Of a stretch of DNA of 22,439 nucleotides, positions 13,941 through 20,231 are shown piece by piece (the stretch's first letter is position 1; each line of letters opens with the position of its first letter). The notes under the pieces were generated by a model. The model ran no database searches. It saw only the letters and a list, made by a program, of their open reading frames with translations, and was not told the DNA's origin. The stretch is taken from contig DFBK01000048.1 of NCBI GenBank assembly GCA_002366595.1, positions 1-22,439 on the forward strand, written 5' to 3'. The stretch comes from Anaerolineales bacterium UBA3082 (GTDB taxonomy: Bacteria; Chloroflexota; Anaerolineae; UBA7937). Made by a program: the position numbers and the translations under genes.

Positions 13941-14024
13941 CCCCCTTTCCCCTCCGACTTCTTGAAAGAGGCGGCCCTCTTCCGCATCGTGGAGGGGAGG
14001 GTGGAGCCTTTCTCCATGCCGTAG
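13941..14024 (+). pseudogene. Duplicate fragment of the recF 3' end
   Basis: The 28 codons ending at TAG 14022-14024 read PPFPSDFLKEAALFRIVEGR then VEPFSMP. The end of the intact recF (about 13147-13233) reads APFPSDFLKGAALFRIVEGR then IEPFSLPN. At DNA level about nine or ten of roughly 80 bases differ, mostly at third codon positions, so the copy has been under coding selection in some lineage and is not a fresh duplication. It has no start or body. A promoter of the same design as the one behind recF follows it. Confidence 0.88.
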
Positions 14025-14043
14025 GCTAACCTAGGGCCGACTA

Positions 14044-14072
14044 TTGACAGGCCTTTTTGTAAATGGTATAAT
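14044..14072 (+). promoter_or_regulatory. Consensus promoter of the ATPase/nuclease operon
   Basis: TTGACA (14044-14049), exactly 17 bp, TATAAT (14067-14072), with TGG giving an extended -10. This is a full-consensus sigma-70 promoter. It would start transcription near 14079, leaving about 315 bases before the first clear gene at 14394. It is the counterpart of the promoter at 13230-13258. Confidence 0.75.
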
Positions 14073-14393
14073 GGTTGTAGGCTTACACTACCAACACCGA
14101 GATACACGGAGGAGACACCAAGCACACCGAGTACATCGCTAGCTATCAGGGCACGTAGTAGCAAGGTACGAAAGGAACACTATGAGGCACGTTGATAGTC
14201 AATGGCGGTTGTCTATCGGATGGTGTCTCTTTGTCTTTGTAGAACGATACTAGGACATGGCGAAATGCCATATGGGGCAACCTTGTTTGGGTTTTGTCTC
14301 CGTTCTTCGCGTAGACTAGACGTCATGTGAAATAGTCAGCCAGGTTGCGGGATTGGGTAGGACCGTACGCAATCTGTCGAACAGGAGGTCAGC
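14073..14393 (+). other. Long untranslated leader with A/C-rich repeat and a possible 23-codon reading frame
   Basis: About 320 bases with no recognisable gene. The first part (about 14083-14140) is a low-complexity A/C/G stretch in which ACACCGAG occurs twice, similar to ACACGGAG-type repeats scattered in environmental genomes. ATG 14182, preceded by AAAGGA, opens a 23-codon frame ending at TAG 14251-14253 (starts MRHVDSQWRLS); it could be a leader peptide or chance. ATGGC-GAAAT-GCCAT near 14258 is a small hairpin. No terminator or known riboswitch is recognised. Confidence 0.35.
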
Positions 14394-14594
14394 ATGGGCT
14401 ACAAGGAAAAAGTCGAAGACAAGATACGGGGTTCCCTTGAGAGGCCCGAGGAACGGATGAAACTCTGGGAACAGATAGCTACAGCGTATGAGGAGGGTGG
14501 ACTACAACAAGTTGAATCAATGCTGGCCGAGAAAGCAGAAGTTCTCAGAGACAGATTTGAAAACGTGATGGACAAACTCCAGAAAATGCTGTAG
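14394..14594 (+). CDS. Small alpha-helical protein, first gene of the ATPase/nuclease operon
   Basis: 66-residue charged protein, almost entirely predicted helix, with heptad-like spacing in MKLWEQIATAYEEGG and AEVLRDRFENVMDKLQKML. No cysteines, no signal peptide and no recognised family. ATG 14394 has an ideal AGGAGGT seven bases upstream. Its stop is followed 11 bases later by the ATPase start, so the two are co-transcribed. Small helical partners are found in several SMC-type defence systems (for example LmuC of Lamassu, though that is larger). A role as accessory subunit or inhibitor of the ATPase/nuclease is inference. Confidence 0.75.
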   Translation: MGYKEKVEDKIRGSLERPEERMKLWEQIATAYEEGGLQQVESMLAEKAEVLRDRFENVMDKLQKML

Positions 14595-14605
14595 GGAGGA
14601 TAGCT

Positions 14606-16774
14606 ATGTTGCAGCTCAAGTATCTGCAAGTAGAGGGATTTCGAGGCTTTCCCACCAAGAGCGATGTATTGGACCTTGCGACCCCTGCCGTTCTATTGTA
14701 CGGAGATAACCACCAGGGCAAGAGCAGCATACTGAACGCTATTGAGTGGTGCCTATATGGCGATCAGTGTGTAGGTGGGAGATCAGGCATTCGTGAGAGA
14801 GTCGGTGGTTGGGAGATTGTCAACCGGAATGCTTCAGGGGCAACAGTGGGGCTCGCGATTGAGTCAGAGCAAGGCGTCACAACTATCAAGCGAGCCCAGG
14901 TCAAAGGCCTGGGCAAGAAGGGGAGAAGTATTGAGGTGATCCTACCCGACGGTACCCGAAAGGAGGGTGATGAGGCAGAACAAGAGATTATGAGGCTGGT
15001 TGGCCTGTCGTTCAGAGATTTCGCCACCACAGTCTACCAACACCAAGAGACTATCCGTGCCATCGTGATTCAGCCACCCAGCGAGAGAAACGACGCGATA
15101 GACCGTCTGCTAGGCCTGTCTGACTATCTTAATGTACTTGATGGGATAAGAAGATCGAAGATCGCGGATGCCCAGAAGAATCTAATAAACCAACGCAAAC
15201 AGCTCGAGACCCGCATCGAGGAGGCCTTGAGAATCAGACAGGAGGATCTGAAAGACAAGAAAAGGGAAGCGGTGGACAGTGGACTGGACGAGAGCGAGCT
15301 TAATGAAGAGAAACTCCTTGAGGGCGCAGAAAATGTCAAAAAGCAGATGGAGGAATTCGCATCAGAACTAGGAATCTCTGCTGCCCCAGTCTCTTCGCCC
15401 TCTGACTGGAAGGATGCCCCGTCATTTGGCGATGAGGCCCAGAAGGAACTGGATCGACTTTGGTCCGAATCGCCTGATCTCAAGGAACAATCAGAGCTTA
15501 ATGCAAGAAGAACCGAGGCTGACGCCCTAAAGACGAACTATGAGAGCCAAAGACAGGCCCTTGGAACTGCGAAGGCCAAGCCTCAAGAATTCGAGCGGGA
15601 GTATGGTACTCAAGCGGAAATCAATCACCAGATAGAAAACACTCGGAAGGAAAATGATGCTGTCGATGACCAAATCAGGCAGGTCAGTCCAAAGGCGAAG
15701 TTGGTGGAAGAGGGCATTGCAGTCCTCGAAGCCACCCGCCCGGACGAGTCCACGGACGTCTGCCCGTTGTGCGGGGAAACTGTACCCAATTTGCTTGACC
15801 ACCTGAGGAAGGAGTGGGCTGAGCGGATTGAGGCTCAGGTGCGTGCCCTGAAGGCCAGGCGGGCCGCGTTGGCAGAGAAGAGGGCGAAGCTGATAGATCT
15901 GAAGACTCAGCATGAGAGCCTGACGGAAAATCTTGCGAAGGCAAGGGAGCAGCTAGCGGGTGCTGTCCAGAGGGCTGCAGAGTTCCTCGATAGGGAGTTG
16001 ACCGACCAGGACGACCCTGCCGCGCTGCTCAGTATAGAAATAGGCAAGATAGATGATCGTCTGAAGCAGATTGCAGAGGCCATAAAGGGCAAGCGCGAAA
16101 CACTCAACAGAATATCACAGTCGTTGAACAGATTGAGTTTGCTGCACGACGTTCTCGAACTTGAGGAGAAGATTGGCAGAATTGAGAAGATAGCTGAGAG
16201 TGACGAGTATAGAGAGCTGGAGAACATCAGGGATGGGGTTGCTGTGTTCGTGGTGGATGTCGAGGTACTCGACAGGATTGTCAGAGAGTGCATGGCAGAG
16301 GAAGCAAAGGATAAGATGAAAGCCGCCGGGGATGCGATCGATGACTATTTTCAGAAAATAGTCGGAAATCCTGCGGCCCAGAAGCTGATCGTCGAGATTG
16401 AAGAAGACAAGAGAACCGGAGGAAACTCCTACACATTTCGCGATCAAGATGGCGAGGAATTCAAACCGATCTCGAGCCTAGGTGACATGAACGGCCTTGC
16501 ACTGTCGATGTTTCTGGGATTGGTGAAGGCATATGGGCATCCCATCGGCTTTGTTCTGATGGACGATCCTTCACAGAGCCTGGGCAGTCGTCAGAAGAAG
16601 CGCCTAGTGGAGGTGCTTGACGAAGTCTGCCGAAGTGGTAGAAACATCGTAGTGGGCACAATGGACAGCGAACTACAAGAGTTTCTTGAGTCAAGTCTCA
16701 CCAGAGCGAAGACGATCTACGAATTCTCCAAGTGGGGGCCACAGTCTGGGCCGGAGGTTGTCAAGAGGGTGTGA
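14606..16774 (+). CDS. Rad50/SbcC/SMC-like ATPase with zinc-hook motif
   Basis: 722-residue ABC-type ATPase with an SMC layout. Walker A is GDNHQGKSS at residues 33-41, in LLYGDNHQGKSSILNAIEWC; the Q-loop region is near VYQHQETIRAIV. Long charged coiled coils run at about 180-370 and 400-560. Between them is a hook motif, CPLCGETVPNLLDHL (Cys 386 and Cys 389), as in Rad50. The C-terminal lobe has a signature-like ISSLGDMNGLALSMFLG (622-638) and Walker B FVLMDDPSQSLG (Asp 653/Asp 654; Asp instead of the usual Glu). It is shorter than SbcC (about 1000) and lacks an sbcD partner. AGGGAGG precedes ATG 14606. Its TGA lies within the nuclease start region. Likely DNA-sensing ATPase that controls the nuclease; the pairing recalls Lamassu, Septu or Gabija-type defence. 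Confidence 0.88.
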   Translation: MLQLKYLQVEGFRGFPTKSDVLDLATPAVLLYGDNHQGKSSILNAIEWCLYGDQCVGGRSGIRERVGGWEIVNRNASGATVGLAIESEQGVTTIKRAQVKGLGKKGRSIEVILPDGTRKEGDEAEQEIMRLVGLSFRDFATTVYQHQETIRAIVIQPPSERNDAIDRLLGLSDYLNVLDGIRRSKIADAQKNLINQRKQLETRIEEALRIRQEDLKDKKREAVDSGLDESELNEEKLLEGAENVKKQMEEFASELGISAAPVSSPSDWKDAPSFGDEAQKELDRLWSESPDLKEQSELNARRTEADALKTNYESQRQALGTAKAKPQEFEREYGTQAEINHQIENTRKENDAVDDQIRQVSPKAKLVEEGIAVLEATRPDESTDVCPLCGETVPNLLDHLRKEWAERIEAQVRALKARRAALAEKRAKLIDLKTQHESLTENLAKAREQLAGAVQRAAEFLDRELTDQDDPAALLSIEIGKIDDRLKQIAEAIKGKRETLNRISQSLNRLSLLHDVLELEEKIGRIEKIAESDEYRELENIRDGVAVFVVDVEVLDRIVRECMAEEAKDKMKAAGDAIDDYFQKIVGNPAAQKLIVEIEEDKRTGGNSYTFRDQDGEEFKPISSLGDMNGLALSMFLGLVKAYGHPIGFVLMDDPSQSLGSRQKKRLVEVLDEVCRSGRNIVVGTMDSELQEFLESSLTRAKTIYEFSKWGPQSGPEVVKRV

Positions 16775-16776
16775 TC

Positions 16777-17304
16777 GTGAGAATGCGTACCCTGGGTCTT
16801 CTACGGGAACTCCGCAATCGCTTTGGGCCTGGGCCATTCGGGAAGATTGCACAAAAGCTATTGGCTCTCAGTTTCCGTGAGCTGGGGTATGCTCCCATTG
16901 TTGAACGAAGCGTTGAAGGCGTAGATATTGATGTAGTAGGAGAGACTGGCAAGAAGTTCGGACTAGAAGTGAAAACGACCGAGGGCTTGTCGATTGGTCT
17001 AAGCCCCAACAATATTCAGGATCTTCGCGACCGTGCTAAGGACGGGTATTCACCCGTCATAGCTGCTTTGCGGCTAGCTGTCTTTGAGAATTGGATTCTT
17101 GCAAAGGTTCCCCTGGATGAACTCTCTGCGGGACAGGTGCTAATTGAGCGTCTGAGGGCATACCGAATGAGCGATGTTGAGAACCTGCTTGCTCCTGCTT
17201 TTGAACGGGTTGTGGAGGAACATTATCAGGGAACACTCAAAAATGGTCAGCGCTATCTTAGCGAGCAATTGCGGAAAACGGGGATAGAAATAAGGGGCTT
17301 TTAG
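16777..17304 (+). CDS. PD-(D/E)XK-type nuclease, partner of the SMC-like ATPase
   Basis: 175-residue protein. The N-terminal helix GKIAQKLLALSFRELG is followed by the core GVDIDVVGETGKKFGLEVKTT: Asp 50 and/or Asp 52, then Glu 64-Val-Lys 66, the order and spacing of a PD-(D/E)XK restriction-type active site, with a possible helix Glu 43. A second half (VIAALRLAVFENWILAKVP) looks like the remaining fold strands, with a helical tail. GTG 16777 has AGAGGG about seven bases upstream; GTG 16771 overlaps the ATPase TGA and ATG 16783 is also possible. Translational coupling with the ATPase is likely in all cases. No methylase or specificity subunit is nearby, so it is not a normal restriction system. 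Confidence 0.78.
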   Translation: MRMRTLGLLRELRNRFGPGPFGKIAQKLLALSFRELGYAPIVERSVEGVDIDVVGETGKKFGLEVKTTEGLSIGLSPNNIQDLRDRAKDGYSPVIAALRLAVFENWILAKVPLDELSAGQVLIERLRAYRMSDVENLLAPAFERVVEEHYQGTLKNGQRYLSEQLRKTGIEIRGF

Positions 17305-17424
17305 GTGGTAGCTATTTTTTCAGTAGTTTAGCAGCAGTTGCATCATATTAGAGGACTGGCAACTTCATAGGAGACCAGCTATGCCATTCGCTACCGCTCA
17401 CCCAGACCCTTAGCATACACCGAA

Positions 17425-17461
17425 AACGTTAGACGCAATCGGGCATAATTAGGGCGGGTAT
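17425..17461 (+). repeat. Island repeat, copy 2
   Basis: AACGTTAGACGCAATCGGGC and the following ATAATTAGGGCGGGTAT match copy 1 at 13873-13911. It lies in the 190-bp gap between the nuclease gene and rsmG, at the right edge of the island. Unlike copy 1, I could not fold a convincing two-stem palindrome around it; only TATGC (about 17379) with GCATA (about 17413) is seen. Confidence 0.65.
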
Positions 17462-17494
17462 AGTAACCTGCCGTACCCCTTTGTTCCAAAAGCC

Positions 17495-18226
17495 CTAAAT
17501 TAACGGCCGCTTGGCTGGCACCCCTGGCCGGCGAGGGTATTTTCCCGGGGTGAGAGCCACCTTCTCCACTACTACCAGGTTCCGCCGGCCCATAGAGTGG
17601 GGCAACTCCAAACTCCTCACCTCTCGCATTTGACCTCCCAAGACCCTGAGGGCCACTTGAGAGGCCTTCAATTCCTCTTCTACATCTGGCCCCTTCTGGG
17701 CTATAAGTATCCCCCCTATCCGGCAGAGGGGCAGGGCGTACTCCAGAAGCACGGGTAGGGTGGCCACGGCCCGGGCCAATAGAAGATCATACCCCTCCCG
17801 GTGTCCGGGCTGGCGGCCCAGTTCCTCCGCCCGCCCCCTAATAATTTCGATCCCCGACAATCCTAGTCTCCCCACGAGGTGCTGCAAGAACTGCACCCTC
17901 TTCTTCTTAGCCTCAAGGAGGGTGATCTCCATCTGGGGGCGGGCTATCTTCAGGGGAAGGCCGGGGAAGCCGGCCCCGGCCCCGATATCCAGGTGTCGCC
18001 AGCGCTCTGTGGGCCACCCCTCCAAAACCAGTAGGCAGGAGAGGGAATCTAAGAAGTGTTTGATCTGCACCTCTTGGTAGTCGGTGATGGCGGTGAGGTT
18101 GACCCGCTCGTTCCAGGCGATCAGTTCCTCATAGTAGGTCTGGAAGGCGGCCAGCGTATCGGAGGTGAAGTCCAGCCCCCATCGGCGAGCCCCTTCCTCC
18201 AAAAGTTCCATCATCTCGAGCCCCAT
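17495..18226 (-). CDS. rsmG: 16S rRNA (guanine-527-N7) methyltransferase RsmG
   Basis: 243-residue cytoplasmic rRNA methyltransferase (GidB). It shows FQTYYEELIAWNERVNLTAI in the N-terminal helical part, then HFLDSLSCLLVL, the SAM motif HLDIGAGAGFPGLPLKI, LLEAKKKRVQFL, the LLLARAVATLPVLLEYALPL stretch with its catalytic RA pair, and GGILIAQKG. The first ATG (18226) sits inside a TATAAT hexamer (18230-18225) and lacks a ribosome-binding site. If that hexamer is the -10 element, translation starts at Met 5 or Met 6 (18214 or 18211), again on a near-leaderless transcript. The C-terminal tail (YPRRPGVPAKRPLI) is longer than usual. It is divergent from the solute-binding protein gene. Confidence 0.94.
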   Translation of the reverse strand: MGLEMMELLEEGARRWGLDFTSDTLAAFQTYYEELIAWNERVNLTAITDYQEVQIKHFLDSLSCLLVLEGWPTERWRHLDIGAGAGFPGLPLKIARPQMEITLLEAKKKRVQFLQHLVGRLGLSGIEIIRGRAEELGRQPGHREGYDLLLARAVATLPVLLEYALPLCRIGGILIAQKGPDVEEELKASQVALRVLGGQMREVRSLELPHSMGRRNLVVVEKVALTPGKYPRRPGVPAKRPLI

Positions 18227-18230
18227 TATA
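18225..18230 (-). promoter_or_regulatory. Possible -10 element of rsmG overlapping its first ATG
   Basis: TATAAT on the minus strand overlaps the first two bases of the annotated ATG. No good -35 is found 16-18 bp upstream, so support is modest. Confidence 0.35.
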
Positions 18231-18260
18231 CCCCGACTTCATGCGAAGAGCGACCTGTTG

Positions 18261-18269
18261 TGCTATAAT
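18261..18269 (+). promoter_or_regulatory. Extended -10 promoter of the solute-binding lipoprotein gene
   Basis: TGCTATAAT (18261-18269) fits TGnTATAAT. Transcription would start near 18276, leaving about 28 bases that include the GGAAGGAG ribosome-binding site. It lies back to back with rsmG. Confidence 0.6.
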
Positions 18270-18303
18270 GGGTTTTGCGTTCTTCTTAATGGAAGGAGCC
18301 TAT

Positions 18304-19593
18304 ATGTCTAAGGTCTCTGGTTACGGGGTCTGTTTCTCCTTTGTGGCTTTCCTTATCCTCGTGGCTCTTTTGGGGTGTGCCGCAGCCGAAACCCCTACGC
18401 CTCAAACCAGCCCCTCACCTTCCCCCACAGTCGCCAAGAGCCCTACGCCTTCGCCCTCTCCCTATGCCCCTCCTTCGACTATCACCATCACCCTCTGGAC
18501 TACGGAAGCCTTCACCCCCTCTCCTGATACCCCTACTGGGGAGGTGATGGAGGGGATATATCGTGGTTTCCGGGAGGCGCATCCCGATATCGCCGTCCAG
18601 TTCGTGCCTAAGCGACCTTATGGGAAGGGGGGCATCTTGGATTTCCTCCTCACGGCCAGCGCCGTGGCTCCCCAGACCCTCCCTGACCTGGTGACCATCG
18701 ACCTCTCCCAAGTGGAGTTCCTGCTCAGGGAGGAGATCCTCCAACCTTGGGATGGGCTCATCCCCCAGGAAGTGGCCGACGATCTCCTCCCCCGCATCCG
18801 CCAGGCGGGCAGCAAAGAGGGCCAACTCGTAGCCTTTCCCTTTCAAGTCGATATAGAACACCTGGTCTATAACCCCTCCCTTATCGATAGCCCACCCCGC
18901 ACCTGGGATGAGTTGCGGAGCCAGGAGACCACCTACGCTTTTCCCGCCGGAGGGGAGGAGGGGGCGGTCAACGACTCCTTCCTCATCCAGTATCTGGCTT
19001 TGGGCGGCTCCCTGGTGGATGAGGAGGGGAACCCGGATTTAGATGGGGCGGTTCTAACCGAGGTGCTGGAGTTTTACAGGGACGGATATGATACGGGGTA
19101 TATATCTCCCTCTGTTTTGGCCCTGGAGACCCTCGATGACTCCTGGGCTCTCTTCAAGGAAGGCGCGGTGGCCATGGCGAACGTCAGTTCCCAACACCTC
19201 CTATTGGAGGGAACCGGGCTAGCCTACGCTCCCCTCCCCACCAAGAATGGGGCCCGGGCCACCATGGCCCGGTGTTGGGCCTTCATGCTTTTAACCCCCG
19301 ATCCCCGCCGTCAAGAGGCAGCGGCGGAGTTCGTCAAATGGCTCTTGGCCCCGGAGAACCTGACGGCTTGGGCTCAAGTCAGTGGTCATCTACCCCCCAG
19401 CCGTTCGGCCCTCCGCCTATCGATAGAGGATACCGCCTACCGGCTCTTCGTGCGGCGTCAAATGGAGGGGGCCTATTTCCGCCCCCCCAGTGAGGAGATA
19501 GCCACCGTCCTCCAGCAGGCGGTAGTAGATGTTTTGAGCGGCAACGCCACCCCAAAAGAGGCAACAGATCAAGTTATGCAAACCTTGCACTAA
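18304..19593 (+). CDS. Extracellular solute-binding lipoprotein (ABC transporter, family 1-like)
   Basis: 429-residue lipoprotein. ATG 18304 follows GGAAGGAG; a frame open from 18241 is not used because it starts upstream of the transcript. The signal peptide ends in LLGC (Cys 25), followed by a Ser/Thr/Pro linker to about residue 58. The mature domain starts TITITLWTTEAF, continues with FREAHPDIAVQFV, PDLVTIDLSQVEFLL, VAFPFQVDIEHLVYN and the C-terminal hinge region FVKWLLAPENLTAWAQVSG, all typical of sugar-binding (MalE/UgpB-like) proteins. The ligand is unknown. No permease or ATPase genes are adjacent, so it is an orphan here. The gene is monocistronic, with its own promoter and terminator. 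Confidence 0.88.
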   Translation: MSKVSGYGVCFSFVAFLILVALLGCAAAETPTPQTSPSPSPTVAKSPTPSPSPYAPPSTITITLWTTEAFTPSPDTPTGEVMEGIYRGFREAHPDIAVQFVPKRPYGKGGILDFLLTASAVAPQTLPDLVTIDLSQVEFLLREEILQPWDGLIPQEVADDLLPRIRQAGSKEGQLVAFPFQVDIEHLVYNPSLIDSPPRTWDELRSQETTYAFPAGGEEGAVNDSFLIQYLALGGSLVDEEGNPDLDGAVLTEVLEFYRDGYDTGYISPSVLALETLDDSWALFKEGAVAMANVSSQHLLLEGTGLAYAPLPTKNGARATMARCWAFMLLTPDPRRQEAAAEFVKWLLAPENLTAWAQVSGHLPPSRSALRLSIEDTAYRLFVRRQMEGAYFRPPSEEIATVLQQAVVDVLSGNATPKEATDQVMQTLH

Positions 19594-19596
19594 AAC

Positions 19597-19624
19597 AGGG
19601 GACGGAGCGGTCGCTCCGTCCCCT
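19597..19624. terminator. Bidirectional terminator between convergent genes
   Basis: A perfect 13-bp stem, AGGGGACGGAGCG (19597-19609) with CGCTCCGTCCCCT (19612-19624), and a 2-base apex. On the minus strand it is followed by GTTTTAG, and on the plus strand by CTCTGT. It can serve the solute-binding gene (plus) and hsp20 (minus). Confidence 0.82.
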
Positions 19625-19641
19625 CTCTGTAAGTCGATGAC

Positions 19642-20085
19642 TTACTTGCTCTTCACCTTGATGACCTTAGGCCTCGCTTCCTCGGCCTTAGGGATGGTAA
19701 GGGTGAGGAGACCGTGCTCGAAGGTGGCTTCGGCCTTCTCCCCTTGCGCATCGCTAGGGAGCGATATCGAACGGGAGAAACGCCCGTACCGCCTCTCGCG
19801 ACGGATATAATTCCCCTCCTCCACCTTCTCCTCGGCCTTGGTCTCGCCGGCGATGGTAAGGGTATTGCCGGTGATGGTGATGTCGATATCCTCCGGCTTG
19901 ACACCAGGGACTGCGCTCTTCACCACCACGCTATCGGCCGTCTCGTACATATCAAGGGCCAAGGTCTCCTCGGTGGGCAAGAGCCACCCTCTGCGGGGCC
20001 GAACCCAACTCTCCTCGAAGAGCCGGTCCATAGCCTCCCGCAAGGAGATCAGATCCCTAAAAGGTTCCCAACGAGTGATACTCAT
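19642..20085 (-). CDS. Small heat shock protein Hsp20/alpha-crystallin
   Basis: 147-residue ATP-independent holdase. The N-terminal region MSITRWEPFRDLISLREAMD is typical of bacterial class A Hsp20. The alpha-crystallin domain runs from about residue 42 (LALDMYETADSVVVKSAVPG) to about 138 and ends with the FEHGLLTLTIPK signature, followed by the C-terminal VIKV anchor. An excellent AAGGAGGTG ribosome-binding site precedes ATG 20085. It diverges from the dnaJ-like gene and belongs to the same heat-shock cluster, probably under the HspR-like regulator. Confidence 0.95.
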   Translation of the reverse strand: MSITRWEPFRDLISLREAMDRLFEESWVRPRRGWLLPTEETLALDMYETADSVVVKSAVPGVKPEDIDITITGNTLTIAGETKAEEKVEEGNYIRRERRYGRFSRSISLPSDAQGEKAEATFEHGLLTLTIPKAEEARPKVIKVKSK

Positions 20086-20122
20086 GGCTACACCTCCTTC
20101 TCAAGGGTTTTTCTTCACCATT

Positions 20123-20151
20123 ATTATATCATGTTTACTCCCCTCTGTCAA
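20123..20151 (-). promoter_or_regulatory. Consensus promoter of hsp20
   Basis: On the minus strand TTGACA (20151-20146), 17 bp, TATAAT (20128-20123), with TGA giving an extended -10. This is a housekeeping-type promoter, so heat control would be by repression rather than an alternative sigma factor. Confidence 0.75.
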
Positions 20152-20179
20152 GTCTTCTTATAATCAGTTGGCAAGATAG

Positions 20180-20208
20180 TTGACAAATTTGCACTATGAT
20201 GTTATAAT
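20180..20208 (+). promoter_or_regulatory. Consensus promoter of the dnaJ-hspR-clpB cluster
   Basis: TTGACA (20180-20185), 17 bp, TATAAT (20203-20208). The start of transcription would be near 20215, right at the AAAGGTG ribosome-binding stretch. Its -35 lies 28 bp from the -35 of hsp20 and forms with it an inverted pair TGTCAA...TTGACA. I found no full HAIR element (CTTGAGT-N7-ACTCAAG) between them. Confidence 0.75.
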
Positions 20209-20231
20209 ATCTATAAAGGTGCCGGTCGTCA

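Noticed and set aside
16461..16694. Minus-strand frame opposite the ATPase Walker B region
   Set aside because: Composition and lack of start signals show a shadow of the plus-strand gene.
14606..16774. Ordinary SbcC of the SbcCD exonuclease
   Set aside because: The protein is much shorter than SbcC, has no adjacent sbcD, and is coupled instead to a restriction-type nuclease.
17310..17325. T-run (TATTTTTTC) after the nuclease gene as a terminator
   Set aside because: No GC-rich hairpin precedes it; GGTAGC with the distant GCTACC at about 17393 is too far apart for an intrinsic terminator.
20101..20231. HAIR or CIRCE operator between hsp20 and dnaJ
   Set aside because: Only scattered CTTGA/CAAG half-sites are present, with no CTTGAGT-N7-ACTCAAG and no TTAGCACTC-N9-GAGTGCTAA.
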